A DNA stretch of 64,000 nucleotides. Origin: Staphylococcus simiae. Its GTDB lineage: Bacteria > Bacillota > Bacilli > Staphylococcales > Staphylococcaceae. The translations under genes and the position numbers were made by a program. Every line of letters starts with the position of its first letter. Position 1 is the stretch's first letter. Location of the stretch: assembly GCF_017357005.1 (NCBI RefSeq), contig NZ_CP071589.1, positions 1,922,001-1,986,000 of the forward strand, given 5' to 3'. This document shows positions 56,413 through 64,000 of this stretch, piece after piece. The notes under the pieces are model-generated. The model searched no databases. It was not told where the DNA came from and was given only the letters and a program-made list of their open reading frames with translations.

Positions 56413-57414
56413 TTAATTTACTCTTTTAATAATTAATATAATCATATCATCTTTTTTACTAGGATTTTGTAGTTTTAAAATAGCTTCATATATAATTTGA
56501 ACGATATCTTGTGGATGCATATGTTTATGTTTCTCTATATAATCTAGTAATTGATTTTTATCAATAAACTCACCTTCTGTACTTCTAGCTTCAGTCACAC
56601 CATCTGTGAAAATGATAATTAAATCATCTAAATAAATAGGAATTTCTTGCTGTTGATATCTTGTATTTGGACTAATTCCTAATACTCTACCTTTAACTGA
56701 AATCTCTTCGAATTGTTCCTTTTCAGCGCGATAAATATATCCAGGTTCATGTCCAGCTGAACTACAGTATAACAAATGGTTCATTTCTTCATATAAGCCA
56801 TAAAACATTGTGACAAACATATTTTGATTAACGTTTTTTTCAACAACTCGGTTTAATCGTTTTAACCCATCACTCGGTAATTGAGAGTGTCCATAAGAGT
56901 CCATACCAAATTTAATCATACTCATGGCAAGTGCAGCTGGAATACCTTTACCTATCACGTCGGCAACTGCAAAACTCATTGTTCCATCGTTATGATCTAT
57001 TAAATTAAAATAATCTCCACTTACTTTTTGTGCAGCGACTGAGATAACACCTATTTGTATACTATCAAACTGTGGGATATCTGTTTTTAGCATTGTTTGT
57101 TGTAGACTAGATGCTAAATCTATTTCTTTATCGTGGACTTGAAGTTTATCTACTAATTTCTGATAATCTCTATAACTATACCCAAAGCCTTTAACAATTT
57201 CTTGTAAGACGACTAAAGTTTTGAAAATATCTTCTTTAGTTAAGTCTAACGTTAAAATATATTTCTTATGTATGTCTACGATATCCTCAGGCAAAACGTC
57301 TTTCCTGATGACTTCGTCTGTATACTTCTCACATTTTTTTATTAATTCTTTTTGATCTTGATTGGTTAAACTTTCATCAATTAAACCTTTATAATGTTGT
57401 TTAAACTCTTCCAC
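56413..57414 (-). CDS. rsbU: RsbU, PP2C phosphatase activating SigB
   Basis: A 333-residue protein. N-terminal helical RsbU_N domain (1-85), then a PPM/SpoIIE phosphatase with SGDYFNLIDHNDGTMSFAVADVIGKG and TDGVTEARSTEGEF metal sites. It dephosphorylates RsbV. No RsbT gene is nearby, as in S. aureus. CAAAATCGTGGAAG lies before the start with AAGGAGGC upstream. Confidence 0.94.
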   Translation of the reverse strand: MEEFKQHYKGLIDESLTNQDQKELIKKCEKYTDEVIRKDVLPEDIVDIHKKYILTLDLTKEDIFKTLVVLQEIVKGFGYSYRDYQKLVDKLQVHDKEIDLASSLQQTMLKTDIPQFDSIQIGVISVAAQKVSGDYFNLIDHNDGTMSFAVADVIGKGIPAALAMSMIKFGMDSYGHSQLPSDGLKRLNRVVEKNVNQNMFVTMFYGLYEEMNHLLYCSSAGHEPGYIYRAEKEQFEEISVKGRVLGISPNTRYQQQEIPIYLDDLIIIFTDGVTEARSTEGEFIDKNQLLDYIEKHKHMHPQDIVQIIYEAILKLQNPSKKDDMIILIIKRVN

Positions 57415-58014
57415 GATTTTGCCTCCTTATTTCTATCCCATAAAATAAGCTGTGTTGTACTTAAACACGACATGTCAGTACAAATTACTTATATACCCCA
57501 GTAAATACTAATTCAGCAATATTGATTTTTTAGGCTTGATATGTAGTAAGAGAAAACAAATAACATTTCACTAAACTACAAACTCAATATAAAAGTATTA
57601 TTCTCTATTTGTGTTAAGTAAGGTAAGAACTGTTACAGCAAAAATTAAAAACTTAATTTTTGTTGTAATGTTCTAGATAGGCAAAGGTTGGCACCAAACC
57701 ACTACAAAACTAAACTCTGCTAATAGAATATTTACAATCAAATATATGTTAGATTCATATGCAATTAAAATGATTAGTCCACTTTTTTAGAGAATCAAAC
57801 ATTAAAGCCAAAAAAAACTTTAGGATTGAACACCTAAAGCTAAAAAACTTAAGACATCCATTTATAATAAACACTATATACAAAACTTATAATGAATAAC
57901 TACTTTAGCAAAGTAACCTTGTGAAATTTGCTGTGTCGAATAAGTTATTTTTATTATAAAATTATTGTCTTCCTAACATTATTTTATTTGTCTTTGAAAA
58001 ATTCATATAATAAA
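57415..58014. other. Long mazF-rsbU gap with a terminator
   Basis: 600 bp with no gene found. It contains an intrinsic terminator (57811-57840) and presumably the rsbU promoter downstream of it. The rest is AT-rich and unremarkable. Confidence 0.6.
57811..57840 (-). terminator. Terminator between mazF and rsbU
   Basis: CTTTAGGtgttcaatCCTAAAG followed on the minus strand by eight T. It would end alr-mazEF transcripts before rsbU. Confidence 0.85.
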
Positions 58015-58380
58015 CTAAGAAAGTTTATGTTGACTTAAAGTAGTTAATCCTAAGCTAATAATTAAAGCATTATCTACTTCTTTCATTTTACTTTCTGATA
58101 AATACGTTAACTTTTCCTTTAATCGTTTCTTATCAAGTGTTCGTATTTGTTCAAGTAAAATAACTGAATCTTTATCAAGTTTATATTTCTTCTTTTCAAT
58201 TTCTACATGTGTTGGTATTTTGGCTTTATTTATCCTACCTGTTATTGCCGCAACAATAACAGTAGGACTATATTTATTACCAGTGTCATTTTGTATAATG
58301 ACTACAGGTCTAACTCCCCCTTGTTCAGACCCTTGAACTGGTGATAAATCCGCTAAATAAACATCGCCTCTTTTAATCAT
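58015..58380 (-). CDS. mazF: MazF, mRNA-cleaving toxin
   Basis: A 121-residue endoribonuclease of the MazF/PemK family (S. aureus MazF cuts U^ACAU). [20 protein letters not shown] with the active-site loop [14 protein letters not shown] and catalytic Arg/Thr are conserved; the C-terminal ten residues ([10 protein letters not shown]) differ from S. aureus. Overlaps mazE by 4 nt. Confidence 0.96.
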   Translation of the reverse strand: MIKRGDVYLADLSPVQGSEQGGVRPVVIIQNDTGNKYSPTVIVAAITGRINKAKIPTHVEIEKKKYKLDKDSVILLEQIRTLDKKRLKEKLTYLSESKMKEVDNALIISLGLTTLSQHKLS

Positions 58381-58547
58381 TCATTCGATGAGTTAGAAGA
58401 TAAATATGATTCGTTACAATCACACGCTTCGCACTCTATTGGGAAAGCTTCGTTCGCTAGGGAGAGATTTAAATCTGCCATTTGTGAATATCCTTCTTTT
58501 AAAGATTGTTCTAAACTATGACTTCTATTTTGGCTAAATGATAACAT
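58377..58547 (-). CDS. mazE: MazE, antitoxin
   Basis: 56 residues from ATG 58547 ([20 protein letters not shown]), with GGAGG upstream (GATGGAGGTTCTC). Acidic, unstructured C-terminus rich in E, C, N and S neutralises MazF. Same length and nearly same sequence as S. aureus MazE. Confidence 0.95.
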   Translation of the reverse strand: MLSFSQNRSHSLEQSLKEGYSQMADLNLSLANEAFPIECEACDCNESYLSSNSSNE

Positions 58548-58631
58548 ATGAGAACCTCCATCCGAGTTCAAAAGTTATTAATTGTACTTTAATTACTTTT
58601 ATGATAACAAATTTTAATAATACTGACTATA

Positions 58632-59780
58632 TTATTTTAATAATTCATTTGTCACATCTATGTCATCGCCATCATGATATACTCTTGGCAATCTTCTTGA
58701 TAAATTACAAAGGACTTCGTAAACAATGGTTTGTTGTTTGCGAGCGGCTTGTTCCACAGACTGTTCACTGTCTCGATGATTATCAATTAAAATAACTGAG
58801 TCACCTGTTTTTACATTATCAGGTACTTTAACAATCATTTGATCCATGCAAACTCGACCAATAACTTCACATTGTTGTCCATTGACGTTAACATGACTTC
58901 CTTGCATGACTCTCAAATACCCATCAGCATAGCCAATTGGTAAAATTGCTATTTTTGTTGCTGCTGTTGCAGTATATGTAGCACCATAACTAACTGATTC
59001 ACCGGCCAATAAAGATTTAACTTGAACAATATTAGTTACTAGTTGAATACTAGGTCTTAAGTGTACTTTAACATTTTCTTTAACATATTCAGATGGATAA
59101 TATCCATATAAAGCAATTCCAGGTCTTACGGCATTACAAAATTGACCGTCCATTAATAACGTTGCTGCTGAATTTTGACAATGGACATATTGAGGCTTTT
59201 CGAATTGATTTACCATATTTTTAAATAATTGATATTGTTCAGTCGTATATTCACCTGGTTCATCAGCACAAGCAAAATGAGTATATACACCTTCAAAGAC
59301 AAGTTGTTCTTGTTGAGTAATAATATCAATCACTTCTTGATACTCGTCACTATCTTTAATACCTAATCTACCCATACCTGTATCTAATTTGACATGTAAC
59401 CAGAGTTTCTTAATTTGCTCACTTGATATGTTCTTAATCATTTCTTTTAACCATTGTTTGGATGGTGCTGTTAATGCTATGCGATGCTGGATAGCTTTAT
59501 CGACGTCTTCTGGTGTAATAACGCCTAATACTAATATTTTAGCAGTGATACCATGCATGCGAAGTTCAATTGCTTCATCTAATGTTGCCACTGCAAAAAA
59601 TGTTGCACCATGGTTCATTAAATGTTGTGCAACTTTAACACTACCTAATCCATAAGCATTAGCTTTAATTACTGCAATAACTGTCTTATTATGATGTAAC
59701 GTACTAATCGTATTAAAATTTGCAGATACTGCATTTAAATCTACATTGATATATGCCGGACGGTAATATTTATCTGCCAT
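58632..59780 (-). CDS. alr: Alanine racemase
   Basis: Starting at ATG 59780 (GGGAGGA upstream) gives 382 residues. PLP Lys in [10 protein letters not shown] (about 39), catalytic Tyr in SYGATYTAT, and RVCMDQ. Makes D-alanine for peptidoglycan. Ends 85 bp before mazE, probably cotranscribed. Confidence 0.96.
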   Translation of the reverse strand: MADKYYRPAYINVDLNAVSANFNTISTLHHNKTVIAVIKANAYGLGSVKVAQHLMNHGATFFAVATLDEAIELRMHGITAKILVLGVITPEDVDKAIQHRIALTAPSKQWLKEMIKNISSEQIKKLWLHVKLDTGMGRLGIKDSDEYQEVIDIITQQEQLVFEGVYTHFACADEPGEYTTEQYQLFKNMVNQFEKPQYVHCQNSAATLLMDGQFCNAVRPGIALYGYYPSEYVKENVKVHLRPSIQLVTNIVQVKSLLAGESVSYGATYTATAATKIAILPIGYADGYLRVMQGSHVNVNGQQCEVIGRVCMDQMIVKVPDNVKTGDSVILIDNHRDSEQSVEQAARKQQTIVYEVLCNLSRRLPRVYHDGDDIDVTNELLK

Positions 59781-59843
59781 AATCATTCCTCCCATTAATA
59801 ATTATTCTATCTTCATCTACTGTTGTTATTTGTTATTAATTGT

Positions 59844-60200
59844 TTATTCAATTATTTCTAATAACACTTGGCTCATTGCATAATTTTCTGTATGTGTAAT
59901 ACTAACATGTACTTTGTAACCAGGATAAGTAATACATGGTTTTCCTAAGTCATCGTTATAACAATCAATATCATTAAATGCGACTTGTTGTCCTAAACCA
60001 GTTCCTAAAGCTTTGCTAAAGGCCTCTTTGACCGCAAATCGTCCAGCTAAAAATTCAATTTTCCGTTGCTCATTACTAAACTTATAAAATTTCTGTTGTT
60101 CATTTGACGTTAAAATACGATCTACTAACTTGGGTTGTTTAGCATACACTTTTTTTATTCTTGCTATTTCTATTAAATCAATACCTATGCCATAAATCAT
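59844..60200 (-). CDS. acpS: Holo-acyl-carrier-protein synthase
   Basis: 118 residues. [12 protein letters not shown] (metal Asp8) and [19 protein letters not shown] are the AcpS signatures. Transfers 4'-phosphopantetheine from CoA to ACP. Lies between the PH-domain genes and alr. Confidence 0.95.
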   Translation of the reverse strand: MIYGIGIDLIEIARIKKVYAKQPKLVDRILTSNEQQKFYKFSNEQRKIEFLAGRFAVKEAFSKALGTGLGQQVAFNDIDCYNDDLGKPCITYPGYKVHVSITHTENYAMSQVLLEIIE

Positions 60201-60241
60201 GATATATCCTCTTTTACTAAAAATTGATTTGGCTAATACAA

Positions 60242-60721
60242 TTACGTCTGACTTGTTGTGCGTTTGTCGTTAATGACTTGTTTTAACAATTCTGCTTGCC
60301 TATTTTTAATCAACTCAATGTGTGAATTTCCACCAGCTGTTGATAAAGTCAATGTTGCTAATTGGTAACGTCTCATTAACATGCCTTCTTTTATATCAAT
60401 ATTTTGAATACGAAAATACGGAATGATATTTTCTTTCACAAAAAAGATACCTCTCCTAATACGAATTTCATCTTCCTCGATAATATAGCGAAAATAATGA
60501 TAGCGGTAATTGGGCATTATAAATAACATAAATATCATTATTAATAGCCATAATATGATACTTAACATAATTATTATCTTATTTGACATGATATGCCAAA
60601 GATAACCATTTAGTATGTTAAAAGCAATTAATACTATTGTTATTAAAGTAATCCAAATTAACAAGGCACTTAATCTCATTACTTTTTTGGCATTGGGTGC
60701 CATAAAATTAATTTCTTTCAT
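60242..60721 (-). CDS. Bacterial PH-domain membrane protein (third of the set)
   Basis: 159 residues from ATG 60721 (GAGAGGTGA upstream). Two helices at about 16-62, then a bPH2 domain ([37 protein letters not shown]). Overlaps the large PH-domain gene by 14 nt. Function unknown; related to B. subtilis YdbS. Confidence 0.85.
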   Translation of the reverse strand: MKEINFMAPNAKKVMRLSALLIWITLITIVLIAFNILNGYLWHIMSNKIIIMLSIILWLLIMIFMLFIMPNYRYHYFRYIIEEDEIRIRRGIFFVKENIIPYFRIQNIDIKEGMLMRRYQLATLTLSTAGGNSHIELIKNRQAELLKQVINDKRTTSQT

Positions 60722-62270
60722 GACTTTCACCTCTCTCAAACCAATATTTAAGCATGAGAACTTGTTTCTCTTGTGCAAATTTTAAACCTATATTCTTCTT
60801 ATCAAGACCCTTGGCTATAATCACTTTAAAATTAATTAAATGACTACGCTTAAGTAGCGGATGTTGAAAGGTATCAAATCCAATTATTTTATTCCTTTTT
60901 AAATAATATGTTTTACGATTGAATAAAGTAATAGTTCTTATAGTAAGTTCATTTTTAGTTATTTTAAATCCAGCATTTTTAGTATAAATGATAGCTTTGA
61001 TAATAAATAACAATATCACGATTACCGCTATAGACACTATTAACCATAAAAATTGCGACCAAAAATATAAACAACCTACTGATATAGCTATAATAACAAG
61101 GATTGGAATCAGAAAATGTCTATGAAACCCTTTCCTTGGCATTCCTGGTTCTATCTGCTGAAATTCCATTTCTGGAACTAATTTTTGTATAACTTGATAC
61201 GCATTTTTTCTTTTTATAAATGGTAGAACCAAAACATTACCATTGCTATTACCATCATCGTTATCATTGTTGATATTAAAATCGCTAGTTGTTATAAAAT
61301 GAATCGCTGTGTATCCAAACAATCTTCTTACATATGATTGCTGTTCAACGATAGCTTGAACTCTTTCTGTTGGAACTGTTATTTTCTTTTTGTTAAAAAG
61401 GCCATAGGTAATTTTTAATTGTTTGGCATCATATGTAATACAGAAATCAAAGTATCTCATTATATTCAAAATTGTTCCGATAACATAACTTATAGCGATA
61501 ATACAAACTACTATCGCTATTATAGTGATAGTTAAAGCATGTGCAATCACTCCAAACGTCTCACCTAATTTTGACCATGGGATAAAGTCAGAGAATACAC
61601 CAAATGTTGGTCCGATTGTTGCAAATGCTAAGCCAATGGCACCACTTGTCAGTGACATAAAGAGCAACTGTTTAAATGGCATATGATACATTTGTTGTTG
61701 TAATGTCTTATCATTGAAATTATGTTCATATTTTTCTTGGACATTATCTCTATTAATTTCAATATCAACCTTATCTTGATTGAATTGGTTAACATTTGTA
61801 TTGTCATCTTTTAATATTTCTAACTGTAGACGATCGATTTGTTGTTCAATGAGTTCACTTTGCTTTTTAGAAATAACACTTAACTCGATACCATCACTCG
61901 GTGTCTTAATTTTAAGTTCAACCCCACCTATCAATTGATTAATAAGTGTTTGAGAAGTGTCTACTGATTGAATTCGTTCAATATTTAATTCTTTTCTTTC
62001 TTTATTAAATAACCCCTTAGTGATGATGAATTTATCGTTGTCAATCCAATATCTCGTCGTATATGCTTTAATAATTTGATTACAATAAGTTATAACAAAA
62101 ATACTAAATAACACACCAGGCCATATGTATGATTTAGGGTTTGAAAAATCAAAATCCTTCAACTGAAAGAATATAAAAACGATAAAAACAATAAAATTTT
62201 GTTTAATGGCAGTAATTAAACCATTTACATATGAAATTGGGTGAAGTTTATTTGGACTAGACATCTTCAT
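60708..62270 (-). CDS. Large membrane protein with PH (bPH2) domains, YdbT-like
   Basis: A 520-residue protein (518 if the second ATG, better spaced from GGGGTGG, is used). Pairs of membrane helices alternate with three bPH2 domains, each marked by a G-L/I-F-N-K/R segment: ITKGLFNKERKELNIERIQSVDT, ITYGLFNKKKITVPTERVQAI and IRTITLFNRKTYYLKRNKI. B. subtilis YdbT is the counterpart; role not established. Confidence 0.87.
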   Translation of the reverse strand: MKMSSPNKLHPISYVNGLITAIKQNFIVFIVFIFFQLKDFDFSNPKSYIWPGVLFSIFVITYCNQIIKAYTTRYWIDNDKFIITKGLFNKERKELNIERIQSVDTSQTLINQLIGGVELKIKTPSDGIELSVISKKQSELIEQQIDRLQLEILKDDNTNVNQFNQDKVDIEINRDNVQEKYEHNFNDKTLQQQMYHMPFKQLLFMSLTSGAIGLAFATIGPTFGVFSDFIPWSKLGETFGVIAHALTITIIAIVVCIIAISYVIGTILNIMRYFDFCITYDAKQLKITYGLFNKKKITVPTERVQAIVEQQSYVRRLFGYTAIHFITTSDFNINNDNDDGNSNGNVLVLPFIKRKNAYQVIQKLVPEMEFQQIEPGMPRKGFHRHFLIPILVIIAISVGCLYFWSQFLWLIVSIAVIVILLFIIKAIIYTKNAGFKITKNELTIRTITLFNRKTYYLKRNKIIGFDTFQHPLLKRSHLINFKVIIAKGLDKKNIGLKFAQEKQVLMLKYWFERGESHERN

Positions 62271-62736
62271 CCACCCCCCTCAATTGTTTAAAAGTTATTT
62301 CGTGAATAACGTTCGTTTGTTGTTCATCTAGCATTGGTAAGATGACTTCATGTCCTGCAGTAACAAAGACTAATTGATATAACTTAAACATTCTGCTTAT
62401 AGGGTTAGTCTTTACTTGAAGGTATTGTAATCTTTCTATTTTAGTAGTTCTTATAGTTTCAACAAGACATTTAGAACGATATTGAATCATATTAGGATCT
62501 ACGGAATAAGAAAGGCAATGATACTTGTAAAATGGTCTAACTATAAGTTGAACTACACTTATTATAAATAATAATAGGAGTACATAAATCAAGTATGGAT
62601 GCCAATCGAAATGTCGCCATAATAAATAAAATATGACATACCATGCCATATCTTGTAAAAATTTAATAATACTAATCACTATATAATATGATAAAGCTGA
62701 TTTAGGACTTTTCTTAAAAGCATGTGCTGATGACAT
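62257..62736 (-). CDS. Small PH-domain membrane protein, YdbS-like
   Basis: 159 residues from ATG 62736 (TTAGGAGTG upstream). Two helices (about 20-70), then a bPH2 domain with VETIRTTKIERLQYLQVKTNPI. First of three adjacent genes; its end overlaps the next by 8-14 nt. Confidence 0.86.
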   Translation of the reverse strand: MSSAHAFKKSPKSALSYYIVISIIKFLQDMAWYVIFYLLWRHFDWHPYLIYVLLLLFIISVVQLIVRPFYKYHCLSYSVDPNMIQYRSKCLVETIRTTKIERLQYLQVKTNPISRMFKLYQLVFVTAGHEVILPMLDEQQTNVIHEITFKQLRGVDEDV

Positions 62737-62981
62737 ATTGATAACACTCCTAACTAAAAACACAATGCCATTCATTTTATATTTCTATTTCTTCACTATT
62801 ACTTGATATTATAGCATATCTCATATACGTACCTTAAGCGGACAATGATGAATATCAATTTCATTTTTAGTTCATTCGATTTTCTAACAAATTGAACTAA
62901 TAGATTTAATTTACTTCAACACTTAATCTTGAATACAAATGTATCTATAATGCTGTTAAATTTTTTATTGTTAGGTTTTTC

Positions 62982-63484
62982 GGTTCTCTCCAAAATTGGA
63001 CTGATACATAATTATTTTTTAATTTATTCACTTTTTATTTATCAATCCTAAAAAACAGCTCAATGCTTTTGTAGGTATTGATATCAAACGATATCAATCA
63101 GGTAGTACATCTAGTAGAGATACAATCAACAAACGTGGTAATAAAAAAGCGAGAAGACTATTATTTTGAGTGGTTATGAATATTATAAAGAGTCAACATC
63201 ATTTTGATAATCATGTCATCGATTATTATTATAAACTAAGAAAGCAGCCTAATGAGAAATCTCATAAGACTGCCGTCGTCGCTTGTATAAAACGATTGTT
63301 AAAAACGATTCATTATTTAGTAATGAATCAGAAATTGTACGATTATCAAATGTCCCCACATTAGCCAAACGTACAATCAAATATAGTTTAACACCTTATT
63401 CAAAAAAATTAAATTGAACGGTTTAATTTAGTAATGTTTATTTTATTTATAAGTACTTGACTAATCGTAGGAAATGGAGAGTCG
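62982..63484. mobile_element. Remnant of an IS110-type insertion sequence with dispersed-repeat ends (copy D)
   Basis: Left end GGTTCTCTCCAAAATTGGACTGAT as in copies A-C, then a palindromic partner ATCAATCC at about 63041, then the 3' part of a transposase gene, then a right end ACTTGACTAATCGTAGGAAA as in copy B. The outermost bases have decayed (GGAGAGTCGG instead of TAGAGAACC). Confidence 0.75.
63056..63364 (+). pseudogene. IS110-family transposase, C-terminal fragment
   Basis: In one frame it reads NAFVGIDIKRYQSGSTSSRD, then INKRGNKKARRLLF, a TGA stop at 63167, and on with VVMNIIKSQHH, VIDYYYKLRKQ, SHKTAVVACIKRLLKTIHYL. SG-x-s, K/N-RG-x-R and the VAC-kRLL motif define the transposase_20 domain of IS110 transposases. 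The catalytic N-terminal DEDD domain is missing and the TGA probably replaced TGG. Confidence 0.85.
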
Positions 63485-63570
63485 GTTTTTCTTAGTCATC
63501 TTTATACTTTCTTCAAAACTATGTCACCTTGTTATATCATTGTAGCTTCAGCTATAGGTCATCAAACAAA

Positions 63571-63602
63571 AAAATCTCGGATACAATAGCATCCGAGATT
63601 TG
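63571..63602 (-). terminator. cshA terminator
   Basis: Hairpin AATCTCGGAT/ATCCGAGATT with seven T on the minus strand. Confidence 0.92.
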
Positions 63603-63612
63603 AAAATATTAT

Positions 63613-64000
63613 CTATTTTTGATGGTCAGCAAATGTGCGACCTTTCATTGATTTGTTACCGTTATTGTTGTCTTTACGGTCAAATTTTTTGTTAGATTTC
63701 TTTTTATTATTTGAATAGCCACCTTTTGAATGCTTTCTTTTGCTATCAAATTTATGGTTTCCACGTTTATTATTTCTTCCACGTGAACCACCATTTTTAC
63801 CGCCACGACCTTTACTAGCTAATGGCTTTTCAAAAGTTAACTGAACTTCAACTTCATCATTAGCTTCTACTAATTCTTGTAGTAATGCAGCTACTAAATC
63901 AACATCATTATATTCATTTAATAATTCAGTTGCGATACGTTTTAAACGAGATTCAGTTTCTTTAGCCATCCAGCTTTCAACTTTTTCTTTGATGTCGTCT
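63613..64000 (-). CDS. cshA: CshA, DEAD-box RNA helicase (C-terminal part only)
   Basis: Open to the right edge of the window; about 128 C-terminal codons are present, continuing upstream of the Met at 63969 with DIKEKVESW. It has the helical end of the helicase core ([20 protein letters not shown]), an RNA-binding strand ([11 protein letters not shown]) and a basic, R/G/K/N-rich tail ending [11 protein letters not shown], as in S. aureus CshA, a degradosome helicase. The catalytic motifs lie outside the window. Confidence 0.92.
   Translation of the reverse strand, partial: DDIKEKVESWMAKETESRLKRIATELLNEYNDVDLVAALLQELVEANDEVEVQLTFEKPLASKGRGGKNGGSRGRNNKRGNHKFDSKRKHSKGGYSNNKKKSNKKFDRKDNNNGNKSMKGRTFADHQK

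Overview
The window is chromosomal DNA of a Staphylococcus closely related to S. aureus. It is AT-rich, and the proteins in the agr, ilv-leu, sigB and mazEF loci are near-identical in layout and length to those of the S. aureus group. It is probably not S. aureus itself: the AgrD signal peptide, the C-terminus of delta-haemolysin and the large surface protein all differ from the alleles I know. I infer a sister species of the S. aureus complex (S. simiae is one candidate) but cannot prove it from sequence alone.

Layout. 1-2.3 kb: start of the PSM exporter operon (pmtR-pmtA-pmtB, minus strand) and two very small membrane-peptide genes. 2.5-8.5 kb: a PLP aminotransferase and a 1467-residue LPXTG surface protein with Ig-like repeats. 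8.9-13.1 kb: groES-groEL with a CIRCE operator, then the membrane protease mroQ convergent with sdrH. 13.3-14.8 kb: a nitroreductase and a nitrilase-family hydrolase. 14.8-18.9 kb: the complete agr quorum-sensing locus (RNAIII/hld, agrB, D, C, A), bracketed by two copies of a dispersed repeat. 18.9-22.4 kb: sucrose genes scrK-scrB-scrR. 22.6-25.4 kb: amtB with a GlnR box, and a TusA-like/YedE-like sulfur pair. 25.8-33.3 kb: rex, an ABC-F ATPase, a cluster of DnaA boxes, a membrane MutS-like ATPase, and the tsaE-tsaB-rimI-tsaD operon. 33.6-44.9 kb: the nine-gene branched-chain amino-acid operon ilvDBN-ilvC-leuABCD-ilvA, with a CodY box, a leader peptide and an attenuator, and an unusually long, foldable ilvN-ilvC gap. 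45.0-50.9 kb: an rRNA operon on the minus strand (promoters, tRNA-Leu, tRNA-Gly, 16S, 23S, 5S) with a duplicated tail holding a truncated 5S copy. 51.6-62.7 kb: sprT-like, tex, sigB-rsbW-rsbV-rsbU, mazF-mazE, alr, acpS and three PH-domain membrane proteins. 62.9-63.5 kb: a decayed IS110-type transposase. 63.6 kb to the end: the 3' end of the DEAD-box helicase gene cshA.

How it works together. The first 19 kb hold several parts of one virulence circuit: export of phenol-soluble modulins (Pmt), a membrane protease known to influence agr signalling (MroQ), the peptide quorum system, and its effector RNAIII encoding delta-haemolysin. The middle is nutrient metabolism under recognisable controls (ScrR, GlnR, Rex, CodY plus leader-peptide attenuation). 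The right part is stress response and envelope (SigB module, MazEF, Alr, AcpS).

The observations I would follow first are the DnaA-box cluster between the ABC-F gene and the MutS-like gene, the direct repeats flanking agr, the predicted autoinducer YSTCSLWY, the structured element between ilvN and ilvC, and the duplicated rRNA operon tail.
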